A stretch of 64,000 bases of DNA from PALSA-612 sp963791225 (GCA_963791225.1 CAWBRV010000004.1:115565-179564), one strand, 5' to 3'; numbered from the stretch's first letter, positions 18,309 through 28,061 are shown. Made by a program: numbers and translations. Notes: a model not told the origin generated them from the sequence alone.

Positions 18309-19416
18309 ATGGCCGAGGAGCAGCAGCAGCCGCTCGCGCAGCAGCTCGAGGAGATCGGGGTCCAGCTCGACTGGGTCCGTGATTACCTTTGACCCCGACC
18401 GCCTGAAGACCCGGATCGAGGAGCTCGAGGGCGAGATGGGGCGCCCCGGCTTCTGGGACGACCAGCAGCACGCCGCCTCGGTCTCGACCGAGCAATCGCG
18501 TCTGACCCGCCGCGTCGAGCGCTACGAGCGATTGCGCGGCGAGTACGACGACGCCAGGGAGCTCGCCGCGATGGACGGTGACATGGACGCCGAGATCGCA
18601 GAGTCGATCCGGCCGCTCCGGCGCGAGCTCGCACGGCTCGAGGAGGAGGCGCTGTTCAACGGCGAGTACGACGCGGGCGACGCCATCGTCACGATCGTCG
18701 GCGGCACCGGCGGCACGGACGCGCAGGACTGGGCCGAGATCCTGCTGCGGATGTACCTGCGCTGGGCCGAGGCGCGCGGCTTCCAGGCGGAGCTGTTGGA
18801 GGCGAGCCCGGGTGAGGAGGCAGGCCTGAAGTCGGCGACGTTCACGGCCAAGGGCGAGAACGCCTACGGCGCGCTCAAGGCGGAGCGCGGCGTCCACCGC
18901 CTCGTCCGTCTGTCCCCGTTCGACCAGGCCCACCGGCGGCACACGTCGTTCGCCCAGGTGATCGTCAGCCCGCTCGTCTCCGACGACGTCGACGTCGAGG
19001 TCGACGAGGCCGACCTGCGCATCGACACCTACCGTGCGTCGGGTGCCGGCGGCCAGCACGTGAACAAGACCGACTCGGCTGTTCGCATCACGCACGTGCC
19101 GAGCGGCATCGTCGTCCAGTGCCAGAACGAGCGCTCCCAGTCGTCGAACAAGGCGACTGCGATGCGCGTCCTCAAGTCCCGTTTGGCCGAGCTCGAGCAG
19201 GAGCGGCGTGAGGAGGAGATGGCCAAGGAACGCGGCGTGGTGCAGGACACCGGCTTCGGAAGTCAAATCCGCAGCTATGTCCTCCATCCGTACCAGATCG
19301 TCAAGGACCACCGCACCGACCACGAGGCCGGAAACGCGCAGGGCGTCCTCGACGGCGACCTGGATGGGTTCATCCACGCTTACCTGCTCGCTCGCGCTAC
19401 TGGGAAGGCCCTCTAG
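18309..19416 (+). CDS. prfB: Peptide chain release factor 2, expressed by programmed +1 frameshift
   Basis: RF2 releases peptides at UGA and UAA. The first 27 codons (MAEEQQQPLAQQLEEIGVQL and onward) end in CTT TGA at 18387-18392. Skipping the T at 18390 enters the main frame at GAC and continues to 19416, giving about 368 residues in all. The SPF tripeptide specific for RF2 (RLSPFDQAHRR) and the catalytic GGQ loop (SGAGGQHVNKTDSAVRI) are present. The start is leaderless. A caller using one frame would place the start inside the main frame and lose the N-terminus. Confidence 0.95.
18387..18393 (+). promoter_or_regulatory. prfB programmed frameshift site CTTTGAC
   Basis: CTT TGA C is the conserved slippery site at which low RF2 lets the ribosome slip +1 on CTT, so RF2 controls its own synthesis. 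The Shine-Dalgarno-like AGGGGG found 3 bases upstream in Escherichia coli is not present; only a GGG lies about a dozen bases upstream (18373-18375). Confidence 0.9.
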
Positions 19417-19425
19417 GGGATCGGC

Positions 19426-19431
19426 TAAAAT
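19426..19431 (+). promoter_or_regulatory. Candidate -10 box of ftsE-ftsX
   Basis: TAAAAT at 19426-19431 is the only AT-rich hexamer before ftsE and lies 38 bases ahead of the GTG start. No convincing -35 is seen. Confidence 0.4.
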
Positions 19432-19469
19432 CCCCGCAACCGGCGGGTAGGAAGCCGCCGGCCCTCGTC

Positions 19470-20246
19470 GTGCAGGAGCTGAACCTCCAAACCGAAGCGC
19501 CGCCGGCGCCCGTGACCGAGCACTCCGTCGAGCCGGACTCACCGAGGCCTTCGGCCGGTCCGGGAGCGATGATCGTGTTCGACGGTGTGACGAAGGTCTA
19601 CGAGCCGGACGTGACTGCGCTCCGCGACGTGTCGTTCGTGATCGACAAGGGCGACTTCGTGTTCATCGTCGGCGCCTCGGGCTCCGGCAAGTCGACGATC
19701 ATCAAGCTCTTGCTCAAGGAGGTCGAGCCGACGCGCGGACGGATCGTCGTCGGTGGCCGCGACCTCGGCCGGCTGCCGCGCTCGAAGGTGCCGATGCTCC
19801 GGCGCAACGTCCAGTGCGTGTTCCAGGACTTCAAGCTCCTCCCGAACCGCAACGCGTACGACAACGTGGCCTACGCCCTCAAGGTGCAGGGCGAGAGTCG
19901 TGACTCGATCCGCAAGAAGGTACCTGAGGTGCTCGGGCTCGTCGGCCTCGCGCACAAGGGAGCGTCGCTCCCGGACGAGCTCTCCGGCGGCGAGCAGCAG
20001 CGTGTCTCGATCGCGCGCGCCGTCGTCAACCACCCGCCGCTCCTCGTCTGCGACGAGCCGACCGGGAACCTCGACCCGGACACGTCCGTCGGCATCATGC
20101 AGTTGCTCTACCGGATCAACCGCGCCGGGACGACGATTCTGATGGTCACCCACGACCGGGAGATGGTCGACAAGATGCGCAAGCGCGTGATCGCCCTGGA
20201 CGGCGGGCGCCTGGCGCGTGACGAGCGCCGCGGAGGCTACGAATGA
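19470..20246 (+). CDS. ftsE: Cell division ATP-binding protein FtsE
   Basis: This ABC ATPase works with FtsX to activate peptidoglycan hydrolases at the septum. From the GTG at 19470 it has 258 residues. An ATG at 19569 (MIVFDGVTKVYEPDVTALRD) gives the usual FtsE length of about 225 and may be the true start. Visible motifs are Walker A GASGSGKST, Q-loop FQDFKLL, signature LSGGEQQRVSIARA, Walker B LLVCDEPTGNLD and switch VTHDREM. The stop overlaps the ftsX ATG (ATGA). Confidence 0.93.
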   Translation: MQELNLQTEAPPAPVTEHSVEPDSPRPSAGPGAMIVFDGVTKVYEPDVTALRDVSFVIDKGDFVFIVGASGSGKSTIIKLLLKEVEPTRGRIVVGGRDLGRLPRSKVPMLRRNVQCVFQDFKLLPNRNAYDNVAYALKVQGESRDSIRKKVPEVLGLVGLAHKGASLPDELSGGEQQRVSIARAVVNHPPLLVCDEPTGNLDPDTSVGIMQLLYRINRAGTTILMVTHDREMVDKMRKRVIALDGGRLARDERRGGYE

Positions 20247-21106
20247 AGCTGCGGACGATCGTCGACGAAGCCGCCCGCTCGCTGCGGGCGACGATGTCGA
20301 CCACGGTCGCGGCCACGCTGACTGTGCTGATCGGCATGTTCGTCCTCGGTCTCTCGATCGCCTTCGGCACGTGGCTGCTCTCGTGGAGCGACCACCTGAA
20401 GCAGCAGCTCGTCGTCAACGTGTTCTTTCACCAGAACACCCGCATCTCCCAGGTCGTCGCCGTCAAGGATCGGCTCGACGCCAATCCACTGGTGAAGAAC
20501 GTGACGTTCACGTCTGCGAATGAGGGACTGAAGGAGATGGAGCAGCAGTTCCCCGCCTACAAGAGGATCGGCCTTCCGGAGAATCCGCTCGGGCCGAAGC
20601 TGACCGTGTATCCCAAGGACGGCGGGCAGACGGCGGCGATCGCGAGGACGCTGGAGCCGCGACCGGCGTCCGTGGACACCGTGAGATACGGGCGCAAGAC
20701 CGCGAACGCGGTGCTGCGGTTCGCCCGCGCGATAGAGATCACCTTCGTCGTCGCGGTGGTGGTGCTGCTCCTGGCGGCGATCCTCATGATCGGCAACACG
20801 ATCCGGCTGTCGATCTTCGCGCGGCGGCGGGAGATCGAGGTGATGAAGCTCGTCGGGGCGTCGAACTGGTTCGTGCGGGGGCCGTTCATGGTCGAAGGCT
20901 TCGCCTGCGGGCTGCTCGGGTCGCTGGCGGCGATCATCCTGCTCGTGGTCAGCGACGCCGTCATCGTGCCCAAGCTCGACTTCATCCAGGTGAAGGGCGT
21001 CCACGCCCTCGCGTTCGAGCTCGACGCGCTCCTGATCCTCGTGGCCGGGCTGATGCTGGGCGCCGCCGGCTCTGGGCTGACCGTCCGCCGCTTCCTCCGG
21101 GTCTGA
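20243..21106 (+). CDS. ftsX: Cell division protein FtsX
   Basis: This 287-residue integral membrane partner of FtsE has four predicted membrane segments: one near residues 18-40 and three in the C-terminal half, including VVAVVVLLLAAILMIGNTI. Between the first and second lies the extracellular domain of about 120 residues that contacts hydrolase activators. LGASNWFVRGPF-type sequence (here VGASNWFVRGPFMVEG) before the third segment is typical. It overlaps ftsE by 4 bases. Confidence 0.93.
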   Translation: MKLRTIVDEAARSLRATMSTTVAATLTVLIGMFVLGLSIAFGTWLLSWSDHLKQQLVVNVFFHQNTRISQVVAVKDRLDANPLVKNVTFTSANEGLKEMEQQFPAYKRIGLPENPLGPKLTVYPKDGGQTAAIARTLEPRPASVDTVRYGRKTANAVLRFARAIEITFVVAVVVLLLAAILMIGNTIRLSIFARRREIEVMKLVGASNWFVRGPFMVEGFACGLLGSLAAIILLVVSDAVIVPKLDFIQVKGVHALAFELDALLILVAGLMLGAAGSGLTVRRFLRV

Positions 21107-21140
21107 CGGCCGCGGCCGCTCCGCTCTCCTCTTCCCCCCG

Positions 21141-21153
21141 GGGCCTTCGGCCC
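21141..21153 (+). terminator. Short hairpin after ftsX
   Basis: GGGCC-TTC-GGCCC lies 34 bases after the ftsX stop in a C-rich run. The stem is only 5 bp but very GC-rich. Confidence 0.4.
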
Positions 21154-21239
21154 TGACCCCCCGCTTTGGACCCTAGCGGCGAAATCCGCGCAGAGGTGAC
21201 ACTGAACCGCGACAACTGTGTGACGATCGCTCCACAGCC

Positions 21240-22949
21240 GTGAGTGCACGCGGAGACAGCGCGGGGCGCCTCGTCGTCGAGATCGGCACCCGCGGGAAGC
21301 TGGTCGTCGGCGAGCCGTTCTTCGAGCCCGGGGTGCCCGTCGTGGTCGATCGGAAAGGACTCGGGGACGCCCGCCCCGGCGACCTCGCGCTCGTCCGGAC
21401 GGGTCGCGGGCGGGCGAGGGTCGAACGCGTCGTCGGCCGGGCCGACCGCATCGAGAACGTGCTCCAGGCGCTTCTGCTCTCGCGCGGGGAGGTGGGCGCC
21501 CACGAGCCGCACGACCTGCCTGAGCCTTCCGTCGAGGGGCGTGTCGACCTTCGCGAGCTCCCCACTTTCACGATCGACCCCGAGACCGCGAAGGACTTCG
21601 ACGACGCGATCTCGGTTCGCAGCGAGGGCGACGGGCTGCGCGCGTACGTGCACATCGCGGACGTGTCCTTCTTCGTGCCCGCCGGCACGCCGCTCGATCA
21701 CGGGGCAGCCGAGCGCGGCTTCTCGGTCTACGTGCCCGGGCTGGTCGCGCCGATGCTCCCGCACGACCTCGCCGACGACGCGTGCAGCCTGCGCCCGCAC
21801 CAGGATCGGCTCACCGTCACCGTCGAGATCCCGTTCGACGCCAATCTGCAGGCCGGAGAGCCGCTCTTCTACCGGTCGGTCATCCGCAGCCGTGCGCGGC
21901 TCACGTACGGGCAGGCGGAGCGGATGCTCGCGGGGAGAGAGCGGGCCGAGCCGGAGGCCGAGGAGGGGCTCAGGCTCGCCGAGAGGCTCGCGACCGACCT
22001 GCGGCTGCGGCGGTTCGCGCGCGGGGCGCTGAACATCGAGACGCGCGAGATCACCTTCGCGTTCGACGGCCGCGGAGGGATCGAGCGGGCGTGGTCGGAG
22101 AGCGAGCCGCACGCGCACATGCTCGTCGAGGAGCTGATGATCCTCGCGAACGAGTCCGTCGGCGCGCTGCTGGCCGGCCGTCGGCGCGACGCGCTCTACC
22201 GCGTCCACGAGCGGCCCGACCCGCAGTCGGTCGAGCGGCTGCTCTCGGTGCTCGCCGACCTCGACGTGCCGACACCGCCTACGCCCGATCCCGAGCGGCT
22301 GACGAGCGCGGTCGCGGCGCAGCTCGTCGGCCAGATCTCCGATCGCGTGACCGCGTACATCCGGGAGTCGGGACGTGGGGTGGAGGCCTTTCCCGCCCTT
22401 GTCCTGCGCTCGCTCAAGCAGGCCTGCTACGACCCGCGCAACCTCGGCCACTCCGGGCTCGCGAGCACGGCCTACTGCCACTTCACCTCGCCGATTCGGC
22501 GCTACCCCGACCTCGTCGTCCACCGAGTGCTGCTCCGCGAGCTCGGCGCCACAGACGAGCCGGTTCCCGGCGACCTCGCAGAGCTCGCCCAGCACGTCTC
22601 GGCGCGCGAGCGCGCCGCCTCCGACATCGAGTACGCCGCCGATGCGATCTGCCTGGCCTGGCTGCTCGACGCCACGCTGTTCGACCGCGGCTGGGAGACG
22701 GCGTTCGCGGGCGAGATCATCGGGCTGATCGGCTCCGGGATGTTCGTCCGCTTCGGCGACGTCTTCGAGGGCTACCTTCCCGTGCGTCGCCTCACCGGCT
22801 ACTACGAGCTCAACGTGCTGGGCACGGCACTGGAGGCGAGGCGGGCAGGCAGCCGTTTCCGGCTCGGAGATCCGATCGAGGTGCGGGTCGAGAAGATCGA
22901 CCGATCCGACGGCCAGGTCGAGCTGTCTCTTGCCGGGCGCGGCTCCTGA
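21240..22949 (+). CDS. RNB-domain exoribonuclease (RNase R/II-like, short form)
   Basis: This 569-residue 3'-5' exoribonuclease starts at GTG. The RNB catalytic core begins TFTIDPETAKDFDDAISV with the four metal-binding aspartates and continues through HIADVSFFV and ASTAYCHFTSPIRRYPDLVV. A C-terminal S1-like barrel is visible (GEIIGLIGSGMFVRFGDVFE). It is about 150-250 residues shorter than Escherichia coli RNase R, with only a small N-terminal RNA-binding region. No neighbour gives a specific target. It converges on the glycosyltransferase 15 bases downstream. Confidence 0.88.
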   Translation: MSARGDSAGRLVVEIGTRGKLVVGEPFFEPGVPVVVDRKGLGDARPGDLALVRTGRGRARVERVVGRADRIENVLQALLLSRGEVGAHEPHDLPEPSVEGRVDLRELPTFTIDPETAKDFDDAISVRSEGDGLRAYVHIADVSFFVPAGTPLDHGAAERGFSVYVPGLVAPMLPHDLADDACSLRPHQDRLTVTVEIPFDANLQAGEPLFYRSVIRSRARLTYGQAERMLAGRERAEPEAEEGLRLAERLATDLRLRRFARGALNIETREITFAFDGRGGIERAWSESEPHAHMLVEELMILANESVGALLAGRRRDALYRVHERPDPQSVERLLSVLADLDVPTPPTPDPERLTSAVAAQLVGQISDRVTAYIRESGRGVEAFPALVLRSLKQACYDPRNLGHSGLASTAYCHFTSPIRRYPDLVVHRVLLRELGATDEPVPGDLAELAQHVSARERAASDIEYAADAICLAWLLDATLFDRGWETAFAGEIIGLIGSGMFVRFGDVFEGYLPVRRLTGYYELNVLGTALEARRAGSRFRLGDPIEVRVEKIDRSDGQVELSLAGRGS

Positions 22950-22964
22950 GAACGAACCGCGGGG

Positions 22965-24117
22965 TCAAGCCTGCCGCACGAGTGCTGCCGGGACGCGGGT
23001 GCCGCGCCCGTAGCCGAAGCGATACCGGCCCATGAACCCCTGGCGGTGGGCGAAGATCCAGTAGTAGATCGAGCCGACGATCGGCATCAGCATCGCCTGC
23101 GCGAAGGCGTACAGCGGGAAGATCAGCATCCGCCACGACCGCACCTGGATGTTGGCGATCACGGTGATGGCGGCGCAGACGACCATCGAGATGCCGAGCA
23201 GCTTCAGGAACGCCTCCACGCTCGCGTAGCTCGTGACCGTGTCCCACTTGAAGTACAGGCCGACCCACACGAGGGCGAGGTAGTAGAAGGACCAGACGGG
23301 CATTCGCAGCATGTTCTTGTCCAGGTTGACGATCGTGTGCCGGAAGTTCCCGGCCCACCAGAGCCGGCGCTGCTGGAGCAGTCCCGGCCAGGATTCCGGC
23401 GCGTCGGTCTCCACCGTCATGTCCAGATGGCGAACGCGCATGCGCAATGCCTTGGCCACGCGGCCGGTCTCGATGTCCTCGCCGGGGAACCAGAACGAGT
23501 GGTGCCGGAAGATCAGTCGGAGCGCCTCCGTCTTCCCGACGGTGCAGGCTCCCGAGGTCAGCCAGGGCCGGAAGTGTCGCGACAGCATCGCCATCCGGTA
23601 CTCGAGCGCCTGCATCTTCTGGGCCTGGGTTCGCGGGTTTGCGACTGCGACCTTGACCGAGCAGAGGTCGGCTCCGTCCTCCTCGATGCTCTCCAGGTAG
23701 CGCCCGAAGTCCTCCAGCGGCCGCGTGTCTCCGTCCAGGCGGATGACGTAGGACGTGGTGATCTGCCCGGACTCGAGTGCAAAGCGAATGAGATGCGGCG
23801 GAGAAGGTCGTTCGAGCTCCGTGCAGACGACACGCCACCCGTCGGCGAAGACTCTTCAGCGCGAACGACTTCATCTCGGGCGTGCTGACGTCGATCGCGA
23901 GCAGGACGTTGTCCTTTACCCGTGAGAGCACCTCGCGATTGGCGAAGTAGCGCGGGTGCCCGTAGATGGGGACGACGATCGTGTAGTCGTTGTTGCGCCG
24001 GAAATGGGGGCCGATGACGCGCCGGCGCGACCACGAGAGCAGGTTCTGGAAGTCGAAGAGGATCACGAGCCCGGCGAGGCCGAGCGCGAGATCACGCCAG
24101 GTGAGGAGGCTGCTCAC
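22965..24117 (-). CDS. Family 2 glycosyltransferase, membrane-bound (frame broken once)
   Basis: The reconstructed protein of about 380 residues has an N-terminal membrane segment (DLALGLAGLVILFDF), a GT-A domain with YTIVVPIYGHP, the DxD-type metal site YVIRLDGDTR, GEDIETG, and the processive-synthase motif QQRRLWW, then three to four C-terminal membrane segments. This is the layout of cellulose/hyaluronan synthase-like polymerases. The frame shifts near 23850: KSL is followed after one extra base by ADGWRVVC. It is probably co-transcribed with the small secreted protein upstream. Product unknown. Confidence 0.8.
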
Positions 24118-24154
24118 GCGCGGCCGTCGCGGTGCACGTGGATGTCAGCGGACA

Positions 24155-24460
24155 TCAGGGGGATGCCGTGGAATGCGCCTGCACGTACTCCGCCCAGCTG
24201 CCGCACGTGCCGTGCACCCACCAGAGGTTCTTCGGGCACAGCTTCACCTTCGGTGCCAGCTTGATCTTGTTGATCACGCGCGACTGGCAGGTGAACGTCT
24301 TGCCCGCGACGGTGACGGACTCCCCGGCGACGCAGCTGACCTGCTTCGAGCCGCCGGCCTTGTAGGCGTGACCGACGAGATGATGGGCCGAGTCGACCAC
24401 GGGGATTATCAGCGTGGTGACGAAGGTCGCGACGATTGCGGAACGTGTTCCGATGCTCAT
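24155..24460 (-). CDS. Small secreted cysteine-containing protein
   Basis: This 101-residue protein has a hydrophobic N-terminal signal (SAIVATFVTTLIIPVVDSA). The mature part holds four cysteines (VSCVAGE, TFTCQSR, VKLCPKN, HGTCGSW), probably forming two disulfides. It is basic and ends in WAEYVQAHSTASP. It lies 37 bases ahead of the glycosyltransferase on the same strand. I do not recognise it; a disulfide-stabilised extracellular protein is the only safe statement. Confidence 0.6.
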   Translation of the reverse strand: MSIGTRSAIVATFVTTLIIPVVDSAHHLVGHAYKAGGSKQVSCVAGESVTVAGKTFTCQSRVINKIKLAPKVKLCPKNLWWVHGTCGSWAEYVQAHSTASP

Positions 24461-24550
24461 GGCCCCCTAGTGATCGACTGCGCGCCGTCGCCGGGCATCC
24501 CTTGAAGGAGGGAAACCCCATCCGCCGCGGCGACGTGATATGAACGAGGA

Positions 24551-24968
24551 GTGCCGATCACGACACCTGCACGGCTGCGCGCGATCCCGCTCTTCGCCGA
24601 ACTCGACGACGACGACGCTCCTCGCCCTGGCGGACATCGCCACCGAAGTGCTGATCCCCGCCAGTCAGGTGATGATCCGCCCGTACGACGCTGGTCTTGG
24701 CATGTTCGTCGTCGAGGAAGGTACGGTCGTCGTCGAGCTGGGCCACGGCCGCGAGGTCGAGCTCGGCCCGGGCGAGTTCTTCGGCGAGTTGGCGCTGCTG
24801 ATCCCGGAGGGCGTGCGCGCCGCGAGGGTGCGAGCCGAGACCGACGTGCGCTGCCTCGCGATCGGGCGGGACGACTTCGCCGGGTTGCTCGACACCGAGC
24901 CGTCGATCGCGGTCGCGATGCTGCCGGTGCTCGCGCGGCGTCTGTCGGACGAGCTCCGGGCGCACTGA
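24551..24968 (+). CDS. Stand-alone cyclic-nucleotide-binding domain protein (frame broken once)
   Basis: The GTG at 24551 begins MPITTPARLRAIPLFAELDD, the usual entry to a CAP-type cNMP domain. After one extra base in a GAC run near 24621 the frame continues TLLALADIATEVL, then VVEEGTVVVELGHG and the phosphate-binding-like GEFFGELALLIPEGVRAA. It ends after the barrel and one helix (139 residues), with no helix-turn-helix, so it is a sensor domain without a DNA-binding part. The canonical Arg-Ala-Ala after the glutamate is partly kept (VRAARV). The partner is unknown. Confidence 0.75.
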
Positions 24969-24986
24969 GCGCACGCCGACCCGGCC

Positions 24987-24992
24987 TAGACT
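24987..24992 (+). promoter_or_regulatory. -10 box of leaderless smpB
   Basis: TAGACT ends 6 bases before the smpB ATG at 24999. An identical TAGACT with an identical gap lies before the GNAT gene at 26811. Confidence 0.55.
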
Positions 24993-24998
24993 TGCCCG

Positions 24999-25466
24999 AT
25001 GGCCAGACCGAAGGGTGAGAAGCTGGTGGCGGACAATCGCCGCGCCCGGCACGAGTACGAGCTGCTCGAGCGTGTCGAGGCCGGACTCGTGCTCCAGGGC
25101 ACTGAGGTGAAGGCGCTCCGCGAGGGGCGGGCGACGATCCAGCGCGCCTTCGCCGACGTGCGCGGGGACGAGGTCTGGCTCGTGGGGGCCAACATCGCCG
25201 CCTACGACAAGGGCGGAATCGCGAACCACGACCCCGAGCGCGACCGCAAGCTGCTCCTGCACCGGCGTGAGATCGACCGGCTGCGCAGCCGCGTCCAGGA
25301 GAAGGGCCTGACGCTCGTGCCGACGCGGCTCTACTTCAAGGACGGCCGCGCAAAGATCGAGCTCGCGCTCGCGCGCGGCAAGGAGCTCTACGACAAGCGG
25401 CGCGACCTCGCCAAGCGCGAGGCCGACCGCCAGATCGACCGCGCGCTCAAGAGCCGCGGCGACTAG
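24999..25466 (+). CDS. smpB: SsrA-binding protein SmpB
   Basis: This 155-residue protein binds tmRNA and brings it to stalled ribosomes for trans-translation. Family marks are NRRARHEYELLERVEAGLVL, QGTEVKALREGRATI, LVGANIAAYDKGG and the basic C-terminal tail KELYDKRRDLAKREADRQID. Length is normal. Initiation appears leaderless. I looked for ssrA near it and saw no tmRNA gene in the window. Confidence 0.96.
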   Translation: MARPKGEKLVADNRRARHEYELLERVEAGLVLQGTEVKALREGRATIQRAFADVRGDEVWLVGANIAAYDKGGIANHDPERDRKLLLHRREIDRLRSRVQEKGLTLVPTRLYFKDGRAKIELALARGKELYDKRRDLAKREADRQIDRALKSRGD

Positions 25467-25468
25467 CT

Positions 25469-26801
25469 GTGCCAGACGAGAAGGAGCTGCACGAGGCGGA
25501 ACGCCTCGGCCCGGCTCCTCCCGTTCCGGAGAGCGGTGCGCGCAGGGTCGTCGGACTGGCGGCGATCGACCTCGGGCCGCTTCGCCGGCACCGCGAGTAC
25601 CGCCTGCTCTGGATCGGCCTCGCCGTCTCGTTCTTCGGCTCGGAGCTCGCGTACGTGGCCGTGCCGTACCAGGTCTACAAGCTGACCGGCTCGACCGCCG
25701 TCGTCGGCCTGCTCGCGCTCGTCGCCCTCGTGCCCCTGCTCCTGGCCGCGATCGTCGGCGGCGCGTTCGCGGATGCGGTCGACCGGCGGCGAATGGTGCG
25801 GCTGACCGAGCTCGGCCTCGCGCTCTGCTCGACCGCGCTGCTCGTGAACGCCCTCCTGCCGAACCCCCAGGTGTGGGTGCTGTTCGTCGTCGAGGCGTTC
25901 GCGGCCGGGCTGGGCGGGTTCCTGCGGCCGTCGCTCGACGCGCTCACGCCGCGGCTCGTCGACCGCGAGGAGCTCACGGCCGCCGGGGCGCTCGACTCGC
26001 TCCGCTTCCAGATCGGGCTGATCGGCGGCCCGATGATCGGCGGCGTGCTGATCGCGACGATCGGGGTCGCCGGCGTGTTCGGGATCGACATCGCCACCTT
26101 CCTCGTCTCGCTCGTCACGCTCGGCATGATGCGCGCCGTCCCGCCGCCGTCGGATGCGGAGCGGCCGAGCCTCCGCCGGATCGCGGAGGGCTTCCGCTAC
26201 GCACGGTCGCGCCCGGAGCTGCTCGGCACCTACGGGGTCGACATGGTGGCGATGTTCTTCGGCATGCCGACGGCGCTCTTCCCGGCCTTCGCCCTCGAGT
26301 TCGGCGGGCCGGGCGTCCTCGGCCTGCTCTACGCGGCGCCCTCGGTGGGCTCGCTGGTCGCGACGGCGACGAGCGGCTGGACGAAGCGCGTGCACCGCCA
26401 CGGCCTGGCCGTGATCGTCGCGGCCGGGGCGTGGGGGGTGGGGATCCTGCTGCTCGGGCTCGCGCCGAACCTGCCGCTCGCGCTCGCGGCGCTCGCGTTT
26501 GCGGGCGCGCGCCGACATGGTCAGCGGCATCTTCCGCTCCACGATCTGGAACCAGACGATCCCCGACCGGCTGCGCGGCCGCCTCGCCGGCATCGAGCAG
26601 GTCAGCTACTCGTCGGGGCCGCTGCTCGGCGACGTCGAGGCCGGCATCGTCGGCTCGCTCTTCAGCGTGCGCGCATCGATCGTGTCCGGCGGAGTGCTCT
26701 GCGTCGTCGGCGTCGCCGCGACGGCGTTGCTGCTTCCGGTCTTCCGGCGGTACGACGCGCGCACGTTCGTCCCCGAGGCCGAGCCGGCCACGGCCTCGTA
26801 G
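25469..26801 (+). CDS. MFS transporter, EntS/DHA3-like (frame broken once)
   Basis: The reconstructed protein of about 443 residues starts at GTG 2 bases after the smpB stop. It has about 12 membrane segments, with the MFS loop ADAVDRRRMVRLTELG after segments 2-3. The frame breaks near 26510: ALAFAGA continues after one extra base with RADMVSGIFRSTIWNQTIPD. That segment, ending GDVEAGIVGSLFSVRASIV, is typical of EntS-type exporters of siderophores or drugs. The substrate is unknown. Co-transcription with smpB is likely. Confidence 0.82.
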
Positions 26802-26804
26802 ACT
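26799..26804 (+). promoter_or_regulatory. -10 box of leaderless GNAT gene
   Basis: TAGACT, whose TAG is also the MFS stop codon, ends 6 bases before the ATG at 26811. It is the same arrangement as at smpB. Confidence 0.5.
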
Positions 26805-26810
26805 GCCGCG

Positions 26811-27302
26811 ATGCCCGCCAGGCTGCGCCCGCTCCGCGACGACGAGTTCGACGCCTGGGTCGAGCACGGCAAGGCCGACTACGCGCGGGACATGATCGAG
26901 CACGGCGGTGCGCCCCCCGAGCAGGCTCGCGCAAAGTCCGAGTCCGACTGGCTGACCTTGCTGCCGGAACGCCTCGACACGCCGGATCAGTTCATCTTCG
27001 CGGTCGAGGACGAGGAAACCGGCGAGCGTGTCGGCGACGTCTGGTTCGCCCGGCGCGAGACCCAGTTCGAGGGCATGGTCGCCTTCGTCTACTCCATCGA
27101 GATCGCCGAGCAGTTCCGCGGCCGCGGTTTCGGGCGCGAGGCAATGCTGCTGCTCGAGGACGAGGCTCGCGCGCGCGGTCTCGACCGCATGAGCCTGAAC
27201 GTCTTCGGCGGCAACGAGGTCGCCCGATCGCTCTACCGCTCGCTCGGCTACGCCGAGTCGGCCGTCTCGATGGCCAAGCAGATCGGGGAGACGCAGAGCT
27301 AG
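26811..27302 (+). CDS. GNAT-family N-acetyltransferase
   Basis: This 163-residue protein has the acetyl-CoA pyrophosphate-binding motif QFRGRGFGREAM after the beta-4 strand VYSIEIAE, and the C-terminal LNVFGGNEVARSLYRSLGYAE. This is the standard GNAT layout. The N-terminal region (DDEFDAWVEHGKADYARDMI) is like small-molecule or antibiotic acetyltransferases. No substrate can be assigned. Its stop overlaps the stop of the converging gene. Confidence 0.88.
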   Translation: MPARLRPLRDDEFDAWVEHGKADYARDMIEHGGAPPEQARAKSESDWLTLLPERLDTPDQFIFAVEDEETGERVGDVWFARRETQFEGMVAFVYSIEIAEQFRGRGFGREAMLLLEDEARARGLDRMSLNVFGGNEVARSLYRSLGYAESAVSMAKQIGETQS

Positions 27303-27814
27303 CGAGTCGGCGTCGTGGGCTGACGCACGGCGTCGCGGAAGCCGTGCTCGTGCCGATGGTGGCGGTGCGAGAGCCACGACGTCTGCACCGAATACGTTGC
27401 GAGGCCGACGACGACACCGGCTGCCAGCGCGGCCGCCACCACGTATCGCCTGAGTCCGACCCCGGCCGGTAGTCGAGCCCGTGGCTTCCAGTCGGAGAAG
27501 CCGTGCCTCAGCACGCGCGGGAGATACGCGAGCACGTGCACGACCATGAGGACTCCCCAGACCACGAAGCTGGCCGCGTGCGCGGTCAGGAGCAGGCCGC
27601 CGCCGTGACCTACGACCAGGAACGCGACCCCGGTTCCGAACAGGACGACTGTCGCGGCAACGAGCAGCGGAGCGAGCACGCGCAGCAGGAGCTCCGGCGG
27701 GCCCCTCAGCCGGTAGGGCTTGCTGCCGGCGTAGTAGCGGACGAACCGCCAGCCCGTGCTGGCCAGCTTCAGCCCGATCGGCGGGAGGAGCAGGAGCCCG
27801 AGGAAGATGTGCAC
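27299..27814 (-). CDS. Multi-pass membrane protein, cytochrome b-like
   Basis: The 171 residues seen from the GTG at 27814 hold four hydrophobic segments with histidines placed as possible heme ligands (MHIFLGLL, LLTAHAASFVVW, VMVVHVLAYLP-like). The C-terminus is His-rich (SHRHHRHEHG). The same frame stays open upstream and encodes another membrane segment (STVGLVLVVLLVVEA) but has no start codon there. The neighbouring frame offers a basic start from a GTG at 27971, so one extra base near 27910 probably hides the true N-terminus. It lies near the ferric-reductase cluster. Confidence 0.6.
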   Translation of the reverse strand: MHIFLGLLLLPPIGLKLASTGWRFVRYYAGSKPYRLRGPPELLLRVLAPLLVAATVVLFGTGVAFLVVGHGGGLLLTAHAASFVVWGVLMVVHVLAYLPRVLRHGFSDWKPRARLPAGVGLRRYVVAAALAAGVVVGLATYSVQTSWLSHRHHRHEHGFRDAVRQPTTPTR

Positions 27815-28055
27815 GGACAGGTAGTCGTGGAGCGACAGCGTCGTCGCGGCTTCGACGACGAGCAGGACGACGAGGACGAGCCCGACGGTCGACGTCAGGC
27901 GCTCGTTGCCCTCGGGACCGCCTCCGGAGCAGGCGAATCGGCGTCCGCACGCGACAAGTGTCGGCGCCCACGTGAGAGTCCGATGAGTCGTCCGCCGGCG
28001 CTAAGAACTCGCTAAGACTTCGTGTCGCTCGCAGGCGAGCGTCGGATCGGCGGCG

Positions 28056-28061
28056 TACGAT
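28056..28061 (+). promoter_or_regulatory. -10 box for leader ORF and ABC operon
   Basis: TACGAT ends 6 bases before the ATG at 28068, giving a leaderless transcript that begins with the 16-codon ORF before the ABC ATPase. Confidence 0.5.
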
